64,000 nt of DNA, taken from the NCBI RefSeq assembly GCF_900107725.1, contig NZ_FNQO01000001.1:310001-374000 (forward strand). Direction: 5' to 3'. Position numbers and translations under genes: made by a program. Every line of letters begins with the position of its first letter. The first letter of the stretch is position 1. This stretch comes from Microbulbifer marinus (GTDB lineage: Bacteria; Pseudomonadota; Gammaproteobacteria; Pseudomonadales; Cellvibrionaceae). Positions 1-9,344 of this stretch are shown one piece after another. The notes beneath the pieces are model-generated. The model saw only the letters and a list, made by a program, of their open reading frames with translations, was not told the DNA's origin and made no database searches.

Positions 1-1
1 A

Positions 2-1654
2 GACATAAATGCGTTGAATATCGAGGAGTTGGATCGACGTGCTGAGAGCCAACGTTATCTGTTTATTTACTCCTCCCCGGAAAATGTATTCTTTAATGCA
101 TACAAAGCGGCTGACCACGACTTAACCAGAGCAAACTTTGCGTTAGAAGCTTGGTTGATGGCGAGTGAGAAAATACTCAAATTCTTCAATGAAAACAGCG
201 ATCGATGTGCTTTAGTTCATATTTCTTCTCCAAGAGCTTACGTCAAGGATTTCACGGGTATTCTTTCATCTTTGGCAGAAGAACCTGTTGATGTAGAGCT
301 AGATTTTCCGGTCGTGGGAAATCCCGCGATCGAAGCGCAAGCTGCAGCTTTGGTGAGCGACTTTTCAGCATACCAAAAGATGTATGAAAAGCTTCAGTTG
401 AGTGCATCACTGCCTGGCGAAGATTTCTTTGCAGGAAAAAGTAAACTTGAAAAAGCTCAGTTTCTCGCAAAGAAAGCTGTCGAGTATATAGACTCTGCTG
501 AGGAAAATAATAGCCGAATTACAGAGCTGGAGTCCGACATTACGAGTATCCGCAAGGAAAATGAGCTCGCTCTGTTTCAAATACACCAGTTGCAAGAGGA
601 GCTAGAGCGGTACTATTTCAAGTATGAAGGTATTCAATCTATTTCTGCAGGTTCGCCCGCGGCACTTTCACGCTCGGTTGATTTTGCGAGAGCTTCTACT
701 GTTAGTATCACAGGAGGTTATTCAGAGGAAGGTTACAAAGATCTCCACTTGAAGATCTCGAATGTGATACTTGCAGATGAAAGGCAATTCGGAGAACTTA
801 CTTGCAAATTGGCAAAACATGGAGGCGCAGTCGCTATAGAGCTTCGCCAATCTGACAAGAGCTTAAAGGAGGCCATTAAATATTGGCCGAGCGTTATGAA
901 GGATGCATATGGGCATTTTATTTTGTTGAGCCCGTCGATGGAAAAAAATTCCAGCCTAAATTTTGCTAATTTGATCAGTAGCTTATGCACGTCAGATCGG
1001 CAACTGATTTTTGGCCTGGTGAACATTCTATTTGATCATTTTGTTTCCTCTAGTGTAAGAGGGTTGGGCGCTCTGTCAATTGAGGACGCAACACTTTGGA
1101 GGTCTGCTGCAACGGAGCTGGCAAAGCAGTGCCAAGAAATGGATTCATTTATATCGATGGAAGACGTTGAGCTGAAAGAAGAGATGGTGACTGAAAGCTA
1201 TAGCCACCTCTGGCTTAAATTTTATTCTCTACAATATCGAAAAGCCATCTTTAGCAATTACGAATTCAAATTTGCTGTAATAGAGGAATCGAAAAGTCAG
1301 CGAATACTATTAGAATTTCGCGACCTTGAAAGTGCGCGACCTCCATTTGGCGCTTGGCCTCCCAGAAACTGTGACCAATTCGGGCCGAAATTGTTGGTGA
1401 ACATTACACCTAGCTCGAATTCAATAAAAATTTCTTTGAGCGATAAGCTAGGCTCAGAAGATAAAGATATGCTGACCGCTCTTATCAAAAAGCTGCCAAG
1501 TGTAGTTGGCCAGCTGAGTGCAGGTGGGTATACATCAAAAAGAGGATGGGCTTCATGGGAGAAGGCTGTCAATGAGCTGCGAGATAAACCTATAGTATTT
1601 AAAAGCAGGCAACGAAATCTAGTCCACCGAGCAAGGACGAGAATTATTCGTTAA
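2..1654 (+). CDS. hypothetical coiled-coil protein of the polysaccharide locus (5' end possibly cut by window)
   Basis: I do not recognise a characterised family. The frame is open to the left edge of the window. The first possible start inside is TTG at 14, with no convincing ribosome binding site, so the true start may lie upstream. About 546 residues are visible. A charged heptad-like stretch around residues 165–205 contains ENELALFQIHQLQEELERYY. From memory, this kind of E-L-x-L-x-Q-L-H-Q-x-Q-E-E-L-E segment recurs in uncharacterised proteins of polysaccharide and glycosyltransferase loci. No signal peptide or membrane segment is apparent. The 5'-proximal position in a run of same-strand glycosyltransferase genes suggests a role in polysaccharide assembly, but this is inferred from context only. 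The base composition is A+T-rich like the rest of 1–14.8 kb. Confidence 0.6.
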   Translation, partial: DINALNIEELDRRAESQRYLFIYSSPENVFFNAYKAADHDLTRANFALEAWLMASEKILKFFNENSDRCALVHISSPRAYVKDFTGILSSLAEEPVDVELDFPVVGNPAIEAQAAALVSDFSAYQKMYEKLQLSASLPGEDFFAGKSKLEKAQFLAKKAVEYIDSAEENNSRITELESDITSIRKENELALFQIHQLQEELERYYFKYEGIQSISAGSPAALSRSVDFARASTVSITGGYSEEGYKDLHLKISNVILADERQFGELTCKLAKHGGAVAIELRQSDKSLKEAIKYWPSVMKDAYGHFILLSPSMEKNSSLNFANLISSLCTSDRQLIFGLVNILFDHFVSSSVRGLGALSIEDATLWRSAATELAKQCQEMDSFISMEDVELKEEMVTESYSHLWLKFYSLQYRKAIFSNYEFKFAVIEESKSQRILLEFRDLESARPPFGAWPPRNCDQFGPKLLVNITPSSNSIKISLSDKLGSEDKDMLTALIKKLPSVVGQLSAGGYTSKRGWASWEKAVNELRDKPIVFKSRQRNLVHRARTRIIR

Positions 1655-1669
1655 TTTTCCTCTTAGGTT

Positions 1670-2932
1670 GTGAGAGCTTATTTGATGGGCAATAAAGATT
1701 CTGTCAGGTTCGTTGTGCTAGATCCTGCGCTCATAAAGGAGGGCGGGCATCATACCGCACTCTCGCTACTCGTCGCCGCTTCAAAGGAGGATGATGTTGA
1801 TGTGACTTTTATTTCTCATCAGTATATTTCTGACTCCCTTAAGCAGCAGCTAGAGAACAATGGTTGCATTGTGAAGCCTGAGTTCCTTTTGAATTTCTAT
1901 GAGATATTTGAGAAGCAAATAGAGCTGAATGCAGCAAACGCTTATGTTTTAAATGCTGCTAAAGAGTATGCGAAAGTAATTCAAGGACAATGTGAACAGG
2001 GGGGGAGTGGCAAGCTAGTCTTCTTTCATCCTAGCATGAGCTGGGAGCACGCGTATGCACTGTCACTAGCACTGAAAACAATCGATTACAGCATGGACAT
2101 GTGCCATATAGTGTGCGCCATGTTTAACCCTGGGCTTGGCCCAGACGGTACTGTTTTCGATCCTCAGCGGAAGTTGAATTTCGAAATTGCTTTTAGAGCG
2201 GTGTCTTCGTCGACGCGAGTAAAGCTCTTCGCTAGCGATATTGAGCTTTCATCGATATATAAAAAATTATTGAACCTCGGTAGCGATGTTCCAGTACATC
2301 CCTGCTATCTTTCAACCTGGATGCGTTCTGCTAAGGAAGAATCAGGCGATCCGAATTGCGATTTCATCGATGACGGTTCAGAGATAATTCTCTATATGGG
2401 TGATGCCAAGTCCGAGAAAGGGTTCTGTGATTTGCCGGACTTAGTATGTGAGAGCCTGAAGAACGTTGATTCGCATCAAAAACTTTATATTCAGTTCAAT
2501 ATTCCATGGCCCGACCCTGAACTAGAGATGGTTGCAGAGAAGCTCAGGTATTGTGCCTCCGTAAATGAGCAACTAATCCTTCATGAAGGGTTTATCTCTC
2601 AGCACGAGGTGGAAAGGCGTCTGTCAAATGCTTCACTGTTTGTTTTTAATTACTGTAATGAACACTATCAAAATAAGAGTTCGGGATTTTTGTGGTTTGT
2701 TGTTTGGCATCAAACTCCCGTTTATTTCTTTGGCCATTCATGGCTAAGTCGTGAAGCGCGTAGATTGAGCGCGCCTGTGTTGGGGCAGAGTAGAGATCGA
2801 AAACAGTTTTGGGCGGCCATTAGAGAAAGTCGGAAATATAGAATATTTGGAGCGCCAAGTAGCCGTTTTTACTTTGATTCTTTATACCGAGATTTCTGGG
2901 ACTGGATAAAGGAAGTCTGTCAGAGCGCATAA
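1670..2932 (+). CDS. putative GT-B-type glycosyltransferase
   Basis: The 420-residue soluble protein has no signal peptide. The N-terminal half (VVLDPALIKEGGHHTALSLL) resembles the Rossmann-like acceptor domain of GT-B enzymes. The C-terminal half has YMGDAKSEKGF, LHEGFISQHEVERRLSNASLFVF and a KSSGFLWFVVWHQTPVYF segment. The last is laid out like the donor-binding region of GT4-like enzymes, where a SG-x-L-x-E motif is usual; the glutamate is not obvious here. GTG at 1670 gives the longest frame. ATG at 1685 is an equally good start, preceded by a weak purine stretch. The gene lies 15 bp after the previous gene and 48 bp before the next, consistent with one operon. Assignment to glycosyltransferases is by fold-like pattern and context; donor and acceptor are unknown. 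Confidence 0.6.
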   Translation: MRAYLMGNKDSVRFVVLDPALIKEGGHHTALSLLVAASKEDDVDVTFISHQYISDSLKQQLENNGCIVKPEFLLNFYEIFEKQIELNAANAYVLNAAKEYAKVIQGQCEQGGSGKLVFFHPSMSWEHAYALSLALKTIDYSMDMCHIVCAMFNPGLGPDGTVFDPQRKLNFEIAFRAVSSSTRVKLFASDIELSSIYKKLLNLGSDVPVHPCYLSTWMRSAKEESGDPNCDFIDDGSEIILYMGDAKSEKGFCDLPDLVCESLKNVDSHQKLYIQFNIPWPDPELEMVAEKLRYCASVNEQLILHEGFISQHEVERRLSNASLFVFNYCNEHYQNKSSGFLWFVVWHQTPVYFFGHSWLSREARRLSAPVLGQSRDRKQFWAAIRESRKYRIFGAPSSRFYFDSLYRDFWDWIKEVCQSA

Positions 2933-2980
2933 AATTTGAAATCTTGGTGTTTACTTAAGTTTGGATAAGGGCCGTCAACT

Positions 2981-4546
2981 ATGATCGGAAACCAGGTTCT
3001 TGAATTAGTCCAAGAACAACTTTATTTGTCAGATTCTCAGCCAGGATCATTTGTGCATGTGGCCTGTGGTAGAGATGTTAAATCTTCTTTTTTCCGTGAT
3101 CTAAAATTCAAAGATGTATTTTTAATTGACGGAAATCCAGAAGTTTGTCGTCACCTTCATGAAGAAGCATCTTTAGGTGAGAACACTAAAATCCTCCAGG
3201 AGGTGGTGAGTGAGGTTGATGGTTGCAAAAAATTCTACCTAACGAATAATGAAAGATTTGACTCAACAACGGACCCCTCTGATCTTTGTGGTGTTTTTAA
3301 GAATTTAAAAGTTATTGGAGTTGAAGAGAGGGAAACGGTTTCTATTTCTACTCTACTTGCTAAGGTTGATGCCGATAGAAAGAAATTCAATGTATTGATA
3401 TTGGAATCTATTGGAAGAGCCACGGTTGTGCTTGGGTCGGTGTCGAAGGAAAGGTTAAGCGAATATTCGATAGTAGGAATTAAACTTAATCAATCTGATT
3501 CTGAGGCTGCTAAAAAGCAGGGGAGCCTAGATTCACTGTTGGTGAGGCGCGGTTATAAACTTCTGTTAGACGATAGAACGGATTTCCCCTTTGCTTTTAG
3601 AGTTTATGTCCGTAGGGACGAGTTGATCCAGATTAACGCTTTGGTTGAAGAAAATAGAGCTCTTAAAGAAGAAAATGAATCTCTTGCGCAGGAGTTGCGC
3701 TCGCTGGAAAGGGCAGAAGTTCTAGAGAAAACGCTATTTTTTGAAAAGCGCTTAGACAAACTTGAGCAATTCCTATCTGAGAAAATTGAGGGCGTGGTGG
3801 CCCGCTTGGATAAGCGTTTAGATCGTAAACTATTTAATACAGCCCTGAGGCTGGAATCTTCGATTGCGTTGCAAAATTACTTTTCATCGACCGACTTCAC
3901 AACTTCGTTTCAAGGCTGGGCGATAAGTAGTGACGTCGCAGCATACCTGATTGGTAAAATAGAAGAAAATAACTATGATTTGATAATTGAATTTGGTAGC
4001 GGTTCTTCAACAGCGCTATTTGCTAGGACAGCTTCTAGAGCGAAAAGCCTACCAAAAGAGAAAGCCAATGCTGCAAATGGGCGAAGTTCGATAAAAGAGG
4101 TTGTGGCATTTGAACATCACGAACACTACCTTGATAAAACTGCAAGACAGCTGGATAAGCTGGGGGTTGGTGGCTGCGTAAATTTAGTGCATGCTCCCTT
4201 AATCAATCAAGTCATTGATGGAGAGGAGTACCTTTATTATGACTGCGGAACATCCTTAGCGGAAATATCAAAAGATTATTCCGTCCCTTCTAAGAAGATA
4301 TTGGTGCTCGTGGATGGACCTCCTGGGAATACAGGTCATTGTGCGCGATTCCCCGCAGTGCCGTTAGTTTTAGAATACCTAGGTATGCATCAGATCGATT
4401 TTGTTCTAGATGATTACGCACGCCCGGAAGAGAAAGAGGTCGTGGAAAAGTGGAAGGATTTCTTTGAGCGCAAGGGTATAGATTTCTTCGATGAGGTATT
4501 CCGCTGTGAAAAGGGTGTCTATTTTTGTCGGGTTGGACCGCAATGA
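2981..4546 (+). CDS. fused protein: FkbM-like domain, coiled coil, class I SAM methyltransferase-like domain
   Basis: The 521-residue protein appears to be built from two methyltransferase-like modules. Residues about 20–215 look like the FkbM family: VHVACGRDV, then FLIDGNPEVCRHL, and a later LILES segment where FkbM proteins have VDVEG-type motifs. Residues about 218–290 form a highly charged coiled coil (EENRALKEENESL, KRLDKLEQFLSEKI). Residues about 310–520 resemble a class I methyltransferase. A glycine-rich SAM loop IIEFGSGSSTALFA is followed by an acidic strand end VVAFEHHEHYLDKTARQL and a catalytic-core-like VLVDGPPGNTG. Such enzymes O-methylate sugars or other cell-surface groups, but the substrate cannot be read from the sequence. 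The stop codon overlaps the next ATG (ATGA), so the two genes are probably translationally coupled. Confidence 0.65.
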   Translation: MIGNQVLELVQEQLYLSDSQPGSFVHVACGRDVKSSFFRDLKFKDVFLIDGNPEVCRHLHEEASLGENTKILQEVVSEVDGCKKFYLTNNERFDSTTDPSDLCGVFKNLKVIGVEERETVSISTLLAKVDADRKKFNVLILESIGRATVVLGSVSKERLSEYSIVGIKLNQSDSEAAKKQGSLDSLLVRRGYKLLLDDRTDFPFAFRVYVRRDELIQINALVEENRALKEENESLAQELRSLERAEVLEKTLFFEKRLDKLEQFLSEKIEGVVARLDKRLDRKLFNTALRLESSIALQNYFSSTDFTTSFQGWAISSDVAAYLIGKIEENNYDLIIEFGSGSSTALFARTASRAKSLPKEKANAANGRSSIKEVVAFEHHEHYLDKTARQLDKLGVGGCVNLVHAPLINQVIDGEEYLYYDCGTSLAEISKDYSVPSKKILVLVDGPPGNTGHCARFPAVPLVLEYLGMHQIDFVLDDYARPEEKEVVEKWKDFFERKGIDFFDEVFRCEKGVYFCRVGPQ

Positions 4547-5526
4547 GTGACGTGATTTCCTACCCAACTGGATGGGAAAGGTATAGAAATGTTGTCGTCT
4601 ACCCTCACGAATGGCTAATGCCAGTAAAAACTGAGCTATGGGCTTATGAAAGCTTGGTGAAACACTCTCCGGATGATCCTTACACCCAGTTCTTGTGCTT
4701 CCCTTGGGCAACGTTAATAGATCTCTTGAGGCAGGGGGAGTTAAAGCGTGCGCGGAGGCTTCAAGCCTGTATCGATTCAGCGCCTCCAAAGAGTAGACTC
4801 CGACGCGCTACCTTTTGTCAGCATATTTACGCAATGGACTTACTTCCATTTTTTAAAAGATTGGGGATTACAGACATATATTGGTCACACAAAACCAAAA
4901 GCGTATCTGTGATAGATGGGATTAATATTCATCCATTCCCTTTATTTCCGGTTATGAGTTCAAAACGAAAAAAACATAGAAGAAATAAGCCCCTGAAAGA
5001 GAGGAAGTATCTTTATAGTTTTATTGGATCATATCAGCCGCTTCTATATCTGACGCCGGTGCGAAATTGGATATTTAGCCTAAAAGCTCGGCCGGATGAG
5101 TTCATATTGCAGCGCGAAGAGTGGCACTTTGAGAGTGATGTATATCGCAAACAGATTTCTGGCCTTACTTTAGACGAAAGGGAGCGGATAAAGAAGCAAC
5201 TCTGGGAGCATGAATATACTTCTGTGCTAGAAGACTCAGTTTTTTGCCTTTGCCCATCTGGGAGTGGCCCTAACTCCATAAGACTTTGGGAGGCTCCATT
5301 ATTTGGTAGTGTACCGGTGTTGTTGAGTGATAGCCTTTGTCTAGAAGGTATTCCTAGCATGGAGAATCTCGTTATCAAGATTGAGGAGAGTATTTCTGCG
5401 GTCCGTAATTTGCCTGCGTATTTGCGAGACCTTTCGCAGGACGCAGAATACATTGAGAAAAAGCAGAAAGCTCTCAATTCGATAGCACTACAGAACCTAT
5501 TTTGCGAGACCTTAACCGGAAACTGA
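4543..5526 (+). CDS. exostosin-like (GT47-type) glycosyltransferase
   Basis: I chose ATG at 4543 because it overlaps the preceding stop as ATGA; the frame itself is open from a TTG at 4525. The 327-residue product has a C-terminal region typical of the exostosin domain: LEDSVFCLCPSGSGPNS, then IRLWEAPLFGSVPVLLSD. This corresponds to the family's 'F-x-L-x-P-x-G ... R-x-x-E-A-x-x-x-G-x-x-P-V' pattern for nucleotide-sugar binding. No membrane anchor is visible, which is usual for bacterial members. It probably transfers a sugar, possibly a uronic acid, since GT47 enzymes often use UDP-glucuronate and a ugd gene lies downstream. The donor remains inference. Confidence 0.7.
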   Translation: MSDVISYPTGWERYRNVVVYPHEWLMPVKTELWAYESLVKHSPDDPYTQFLCFPWATLIDLLRQGELKRARRLQACIDSAPPKSRLRRATFCQHIYAMDLLPFFKRLGITDIYWSHKTKSVSVIDGINIHPFPLFPVMSSKRKKHRRNKPLKERKYLYSFIGSYQPLLYLTPVRNWIFSLKARPDEFILQREEWHFESDVYRKQISGLTLDERERIKKQLWEHEYTSVLEDSVFCLCPSGSGPNSIRLWEAPLFGSVPVLLSDSLCLEGIPSMENLVIKIEESISAVRNLPAYLRDLSQDAEYIEKKQKALNSIALQNLFCETLTGN

Positions 5527-5601
5527 AATCCACTATTGGTTGTTTCAGGTGTTCAAGTATCTATTATTATCAATAAAGTATCTCTGTATTTAAGGCGCAC
5601 C

Positions 5602-8600
5602 ATGATAAAGTTAGCAAATTCTGCCTTCGCTAAAGGGGATTACCAAAAATCCGTTAAGCTATACCGTAAGTTATTAAGCGATCAAGTTGTTTTGAATCCT
5701 GTGTTTGAGAATTCAATTCAATATTTAATTGATGTTTGTGAGGAAAGACTCAAAGGACAAGTTATTGGATTTCAAGCTCATCCAGAAGATATTAAGGCGT
5801 TGGAAATGCAGAGCTTTATATTCCAAGATTCTTTTGCTGTCGACACAGTTAGCGAGAGCCGCGAGGCGTTTCCCCCTTCTATTTATGATCAAGGCTGTTT
5901 GTTTTTGGGTTCCTCAGACTTTGAGGTTGGGGACGCCTTAAAGCGGAAAATTTTTGATGAGCTAATTGTCTCTCCATTTGAAAAGGCGGGTGGGAGCTCG
6001 ATAAATACAAGTTTATTTTTATTTTCTAAATATGATGAGATTGTTTTCGTATTAGGCCAGTTTACTCCGAACTTTATAACAGCAGTTGGGAAGTTTCTAG
6101 CTTACCTTCCACATTTTGACGCCACGATAACCGAGGAGAACGGAGCCTATAAAATTAGAGTTGCGATGTCTCGTAACGAATTTCTTGAGTTGGGGGCGCT
6201 ACTTCCTCTTAGCGCTGTCAACAATTCCGAATTACTTCTACTCTTTATAGAGTGGCATATGCGAGGTAATTCCGCCGACCATATTGGGAGCCCAAATCAC
6301 TGTCCGTTTTCAAAGATATTACTTGAAGTCCTTAGTGCAACTGATTTAGATGAGTCTCGTAAGGAGTTTTATAGACTCCTACTTTCCGATAGTTACTTAG
6401 GTCGATCTCTAATCACAACTGAGCAATCAATTTGCTATGGTATGGTCGGTGTTCTTGACCCTGAGAATCTTTACGAATTGGGTTTGATTTCCACCGGAGA
6501 GATCTCGGCCGAAAATTCCTCATCTGGGCTTCACGATACTATTCAATTCATTTCAGATGAGTTTCTTGCCGCGTCGGGATTGCAGTTGAGTGAGCTGAAA
6601 CGAAGAGATCGAAAAAGTAAATTTTTCTCCATTAACGATCTTGAAAAAGTTGGAGCGAGCTCGGGGTATCTTCTGGAGACAATACCAGTAAATCTGCGCA
6701 CTCAAAAAACTGCAAAAAATGGTTTAAAGGTGGGCATTCCGCCAATACCAATTACTTCACTGTGTTTCTCGAAAGAATCATCATTTGAGAATGACGCCAC
6801 TTCAGCTGGTTCCTCTTTAGGGATGAGTATTTCTGTATTGATGAGTTCTTATAATTCGAAAAGAAGTCTCTGGTACTCTATATTTAGTTTGGCGAACCAA
6901 AGTCATAGGCCAGACGAAATTTTGGTGTGTGACGACAATTCATCTGACGACTCTTTGGTGGAAATTGAGCAATTAGCGCAGCTCTACCCTGGTTTAAATA
7001 TAAGAATTTTATCTAATCTTAAAAACTATGGCACTTATGTTTCTCGAAACAAAATGATTTTGGAAACAAATTGTGACTTGATAGCTATTAACGATTCAGA
7101 TGACTTCTCATCGAGAAATCGATTTAAGTTGCAGCTTGGTGATATTGCAAGGACTGGTGCTAGCTTAGTCCTGCCCCAGCACTATCGTTTTAGTTCTGCC
7201 GGCTTCCCACTTGGAATGGAGCAACGTGACTCCACACAACGTAGATATAAGTACCGTAGGCCGGGGGTCATGTCGATCCTTTATCGGCGTGAGCTCCATA
7301 ACATGTTGGGATACTATGCTTCAGAGCGGAAGGGGGCCGATAGCGATTGGATTGAGCGCGTTTCCACACTCGACGGGGCTATTGAGAGTAGCCGATCAAA
7401 TACTATGTTTACTATCATTGAGTTTGATCCAGAGCGTCGGCATAACCTAACAGGAGATATATTTTCATTCGGTGATTCGGTTCTATCGTATACTTTCAAC
7501 GAAACTGAGGAGAGAAAACGAATCAAGGAAAGGATGACCGCAAGGCGCCTGATGAATTCTGACGTGGGTTTGCGGCCACACTTTCTTCCAACTCCTACTC
7601 GTCGGGTCATAGGTAATATGGCCACTATACCCTCTAGAATTTCCGGTTTAAAAGAAGTTTTGGAGTCCATATTACCTCAGGTAGATGAGCTCTTTCTCTT
7701 TTTGAATAATTTTGAAAAAGACTTCGACTTTGAAAGTGCTGTACCGCTGTGTCACGAATTAAGATCCAAGCTTTTGGTCCGAACGTGTTCAGAGATAGGC
7801 GACCGAAGAGATCATATAAAATTCTACGAAGTATGTTCGTATGGAAGCGACACATATTATGCTTGTTTTGACGACGATTTGATTTACCCAAGCAATTACG
7901 TAGATCGTCTATATTTTAGAAGCCAATGCTATTCAGATTCGGCAATACTTTGCGTTCACGGCTACGAAATGTGGGATAATCTGGTTAATTTCACAGAAGA
8001 TAGTGCTAGGCGGTCACGCTATTTCCACTTCTCTGAGAGCTTGTCGAGTGATGCATTAGTTGATATTCCCGGCACTGGAACACTCTTCACCCCCGCCGAA
8101 CTGATTGACACTGACTTTCCAGATCCTCCCTTTGGGTTCATTGACCTTAAAGTGGCTGATTATGCGCTGGAAAAAGACATTCCCGTTGTATCAGTTGCGC
8201 GGGATAGAAACTGGATAAAAGAGTTAAGGTATGCTGAATCTCTTTATTCCGAAGCAAAGTCAGGCTCGAATCCTGCTCAGGCTTTCGCTGTCTATCTCTC
8301 TAAGAAATATGAAGGTGTTAACAGAAGAAGTTTCAAAAGAAATGAAGTAGGTGGGAGTCCTCTATCTCAACTTTACTCCGGCCTTTCGATTTCGTTCAGT
8401 GGCTCTAATGTTAATCATAATCCCAGGCAGGCTTTTGTAATTTCTGGCTATAATTGTCCAACAGAAGCAAAGAGGAACGTTCAATCAATTTTCGAAACAT
8501 TAAAAACCGTCGAAAATGATAATTTTGAATTGGTGTTTGTGATAGACGGCGCGTGTCAAAAGACCTTCAATGTTGTTACAGAAGAATGTAAAAAACTACT

Positions 8601-9252
8601 TTCGAGATGGCGTTATCAAATTAAGTTAAACGCCGAAAGGTACGGGCCGGCGATAAGTCGTTATGAGGGATTAAGGGTATTAAATAGAGTTCCTGGAGAT
8701 AAGTTCGTTATTTTCTTGGACTTGGACGATGTCGTAACAACGTCGATGGGGCGTTATTTTCAATTAATGGCGGAAAGTAATTCTAAAGACACATTTTATT
8801 GTGGTGGGTGGTATTTTTCCAATACGACTAAAGCACCATGGCCTTCGCCAAATATAGAGCGAGAAGCAATCGATGCTGAATCGGTATTCTCAATGCCGTT
8901 TAATTTGGGGCACGCCAGAGCTTGCTGGGTCCATGATAATCTACAGTTGCAGTCTCATGAGTTTCAGGTTGGGCCCGTCCCCGTTCAGTATTGTTCAGAT
9001 GTCTCTTTCTTTAGCGTTTTATACAAACGCTTAAAGCTACAAAGAGTGGAGCGTTCCTTCTCTAAACTTTACGGTTATAACTACATGCTGCAGCAGGGGA
9101 CGCAGAAAGAGTTTAGTAGTCGCAAACCACCAATGGCTTGGTACTTGCTGGCGAAGCATTGGCTTTCAATGAATAATAGTTATGAAGAAAAAAATTCTCC
9201 TGGAAATGAAACCAATTGTTCGGCAGCGAGTGCTGTCGGAATGACGGGCTAG
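5602..9252 (+). CDS. giant protein with three glycosyltransferase-like units and a TPR-like N-terminus
   Basis: The frame opens at 5536, but ATG at 5602 is the better start: it has an AAGGCG ribosome binding site 6 bases upstream and begins a TPR-like helix pair (LANSAFAKGDYQKSVKLYRKLL). The product is about 1,216 residues. Residues 50–400 have no motif I recognise. Residues about 407–640 are a family 2 glycosyltransferase (ISVLMSSYNSKRS, VCDDNSSDDS, INDSDDF). Residues about 665–900 form a second GT-A-like unit (RRVIGNMATIPSRI, ACFDDDLIYP). Residues about 940–1130 form a third (FVISGYNCPTEAKRN, VFVIDGACQ, FLDLDDVVTTS). Each unit has an acidic DxD-like site. The arrangement suggests a polymerase or a multi-step glycan extender. 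It lies in the A+T-rich operon between GT47-like and fucosyltransferase-like genes. Confidence 0.75.
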   Translation: MIKLANSAFAKGDYQKSVKLYRKLLSDQVVLNPVFENSIQYLIDVCEERLKGQVIGFQAHPEDIKALEMQSFIFQDSFAVDTVSESREAFPPSIYDQGCLFLGSSDFEVGDALKRKIFDELIVSPFEKAGGSSINTSLFLFSKYDEIVFVLGQFTPNFITAVGKFLAYLPHFDATITEENGAYKIRVAMSRNEFLELGALLPLSAVNNSELLLLFIEWHMRGNSADHIGSPNHCPFSKILLEVLSATDLDESRKEFYRLLLSDSYLGRSLITTEQSICYGMVGVLDPENLYELGLISTGEISAENSSSGLHDTIQFISDEFLAASGLQLSELKRRDRKSKFFSINDLEKVGASSGYLLETIPVNLRTQKTAKNGLKVGIPPIPITSLCFSKESSFENDATSAGSSLGMSISVLMSSYNSKRSLWYSIFSLANQSHRPDEILVCDDNSSDDSLVEIEQLAQLYPGLNIRILSNLKNYGTYVSRNKMILETNCDLIAINDSDDFSSRNRFKLQLGDIARTGASLVLPQHYRFSSAGFPLGMEQRDSTQRRYKYRRPGVMSILYRRELHNMLGYYASERKGADSDWIERVSTLDGAIESSRSNTMFTIIEFDPERRHNLTGDIFSFGDSVLSYTFNETEERKRIKERMTARRLMNSDVGLRPHFLPTPTRRVIGNMATIPSRISGLKEVLESILPQVDELFLFLNNFEKDFDFESAVPLCHELRSKLLVRTCSEIGDRRDHIKFYEVCSYGSDTYYACFDDDLIYPSNYVDRLYFRSQCYSDSAILCVHGYEMWDNLVNFTEDSARRSRYFHFSESLSSDALVDIPGTGTLFTPAELIDTDFPDPPFGFIDLKVADYALEKDIPVVSVARDRNWIKELRYAESLYSEAKSGSNPAQAFAVYLSKKYEGVNRRSFKRNEVGGSPLSQLYSGLSISFSGSNVNHNPRQAFVISGYNCPTEAKRNVQSIFETLKTVENDNFELVFVIDGACQKTFNVVTEECKKLLSRWRYQIKLNAERYGPAISRYEGLRVLNRVPGDKFVIFLDLDDVVTTSMGRYFQLMAESNSKDTFYCGGWYFSNTTKAPWPSPNIEREAIDAESVFSMPFNLGHARACWVHDNLQLQSHEFQVGPVPVQYCSDVSFFSVLYKRLKLQRVERSFSKLYGYNYMLQQGTQKEFSSRKPPMAWYLLAKHWLSMNNSYEEKNSPGNETNCSAASAVGMTG

Positions 9253-9344
9253 TCTTTAGATCGGTGATGAGGTTGTATTTTTATTACGATAAAAAGTAAT
9301 TTTGACTTATCTCTATCAGTTTTTATTTTTGGTTACTTATATAT

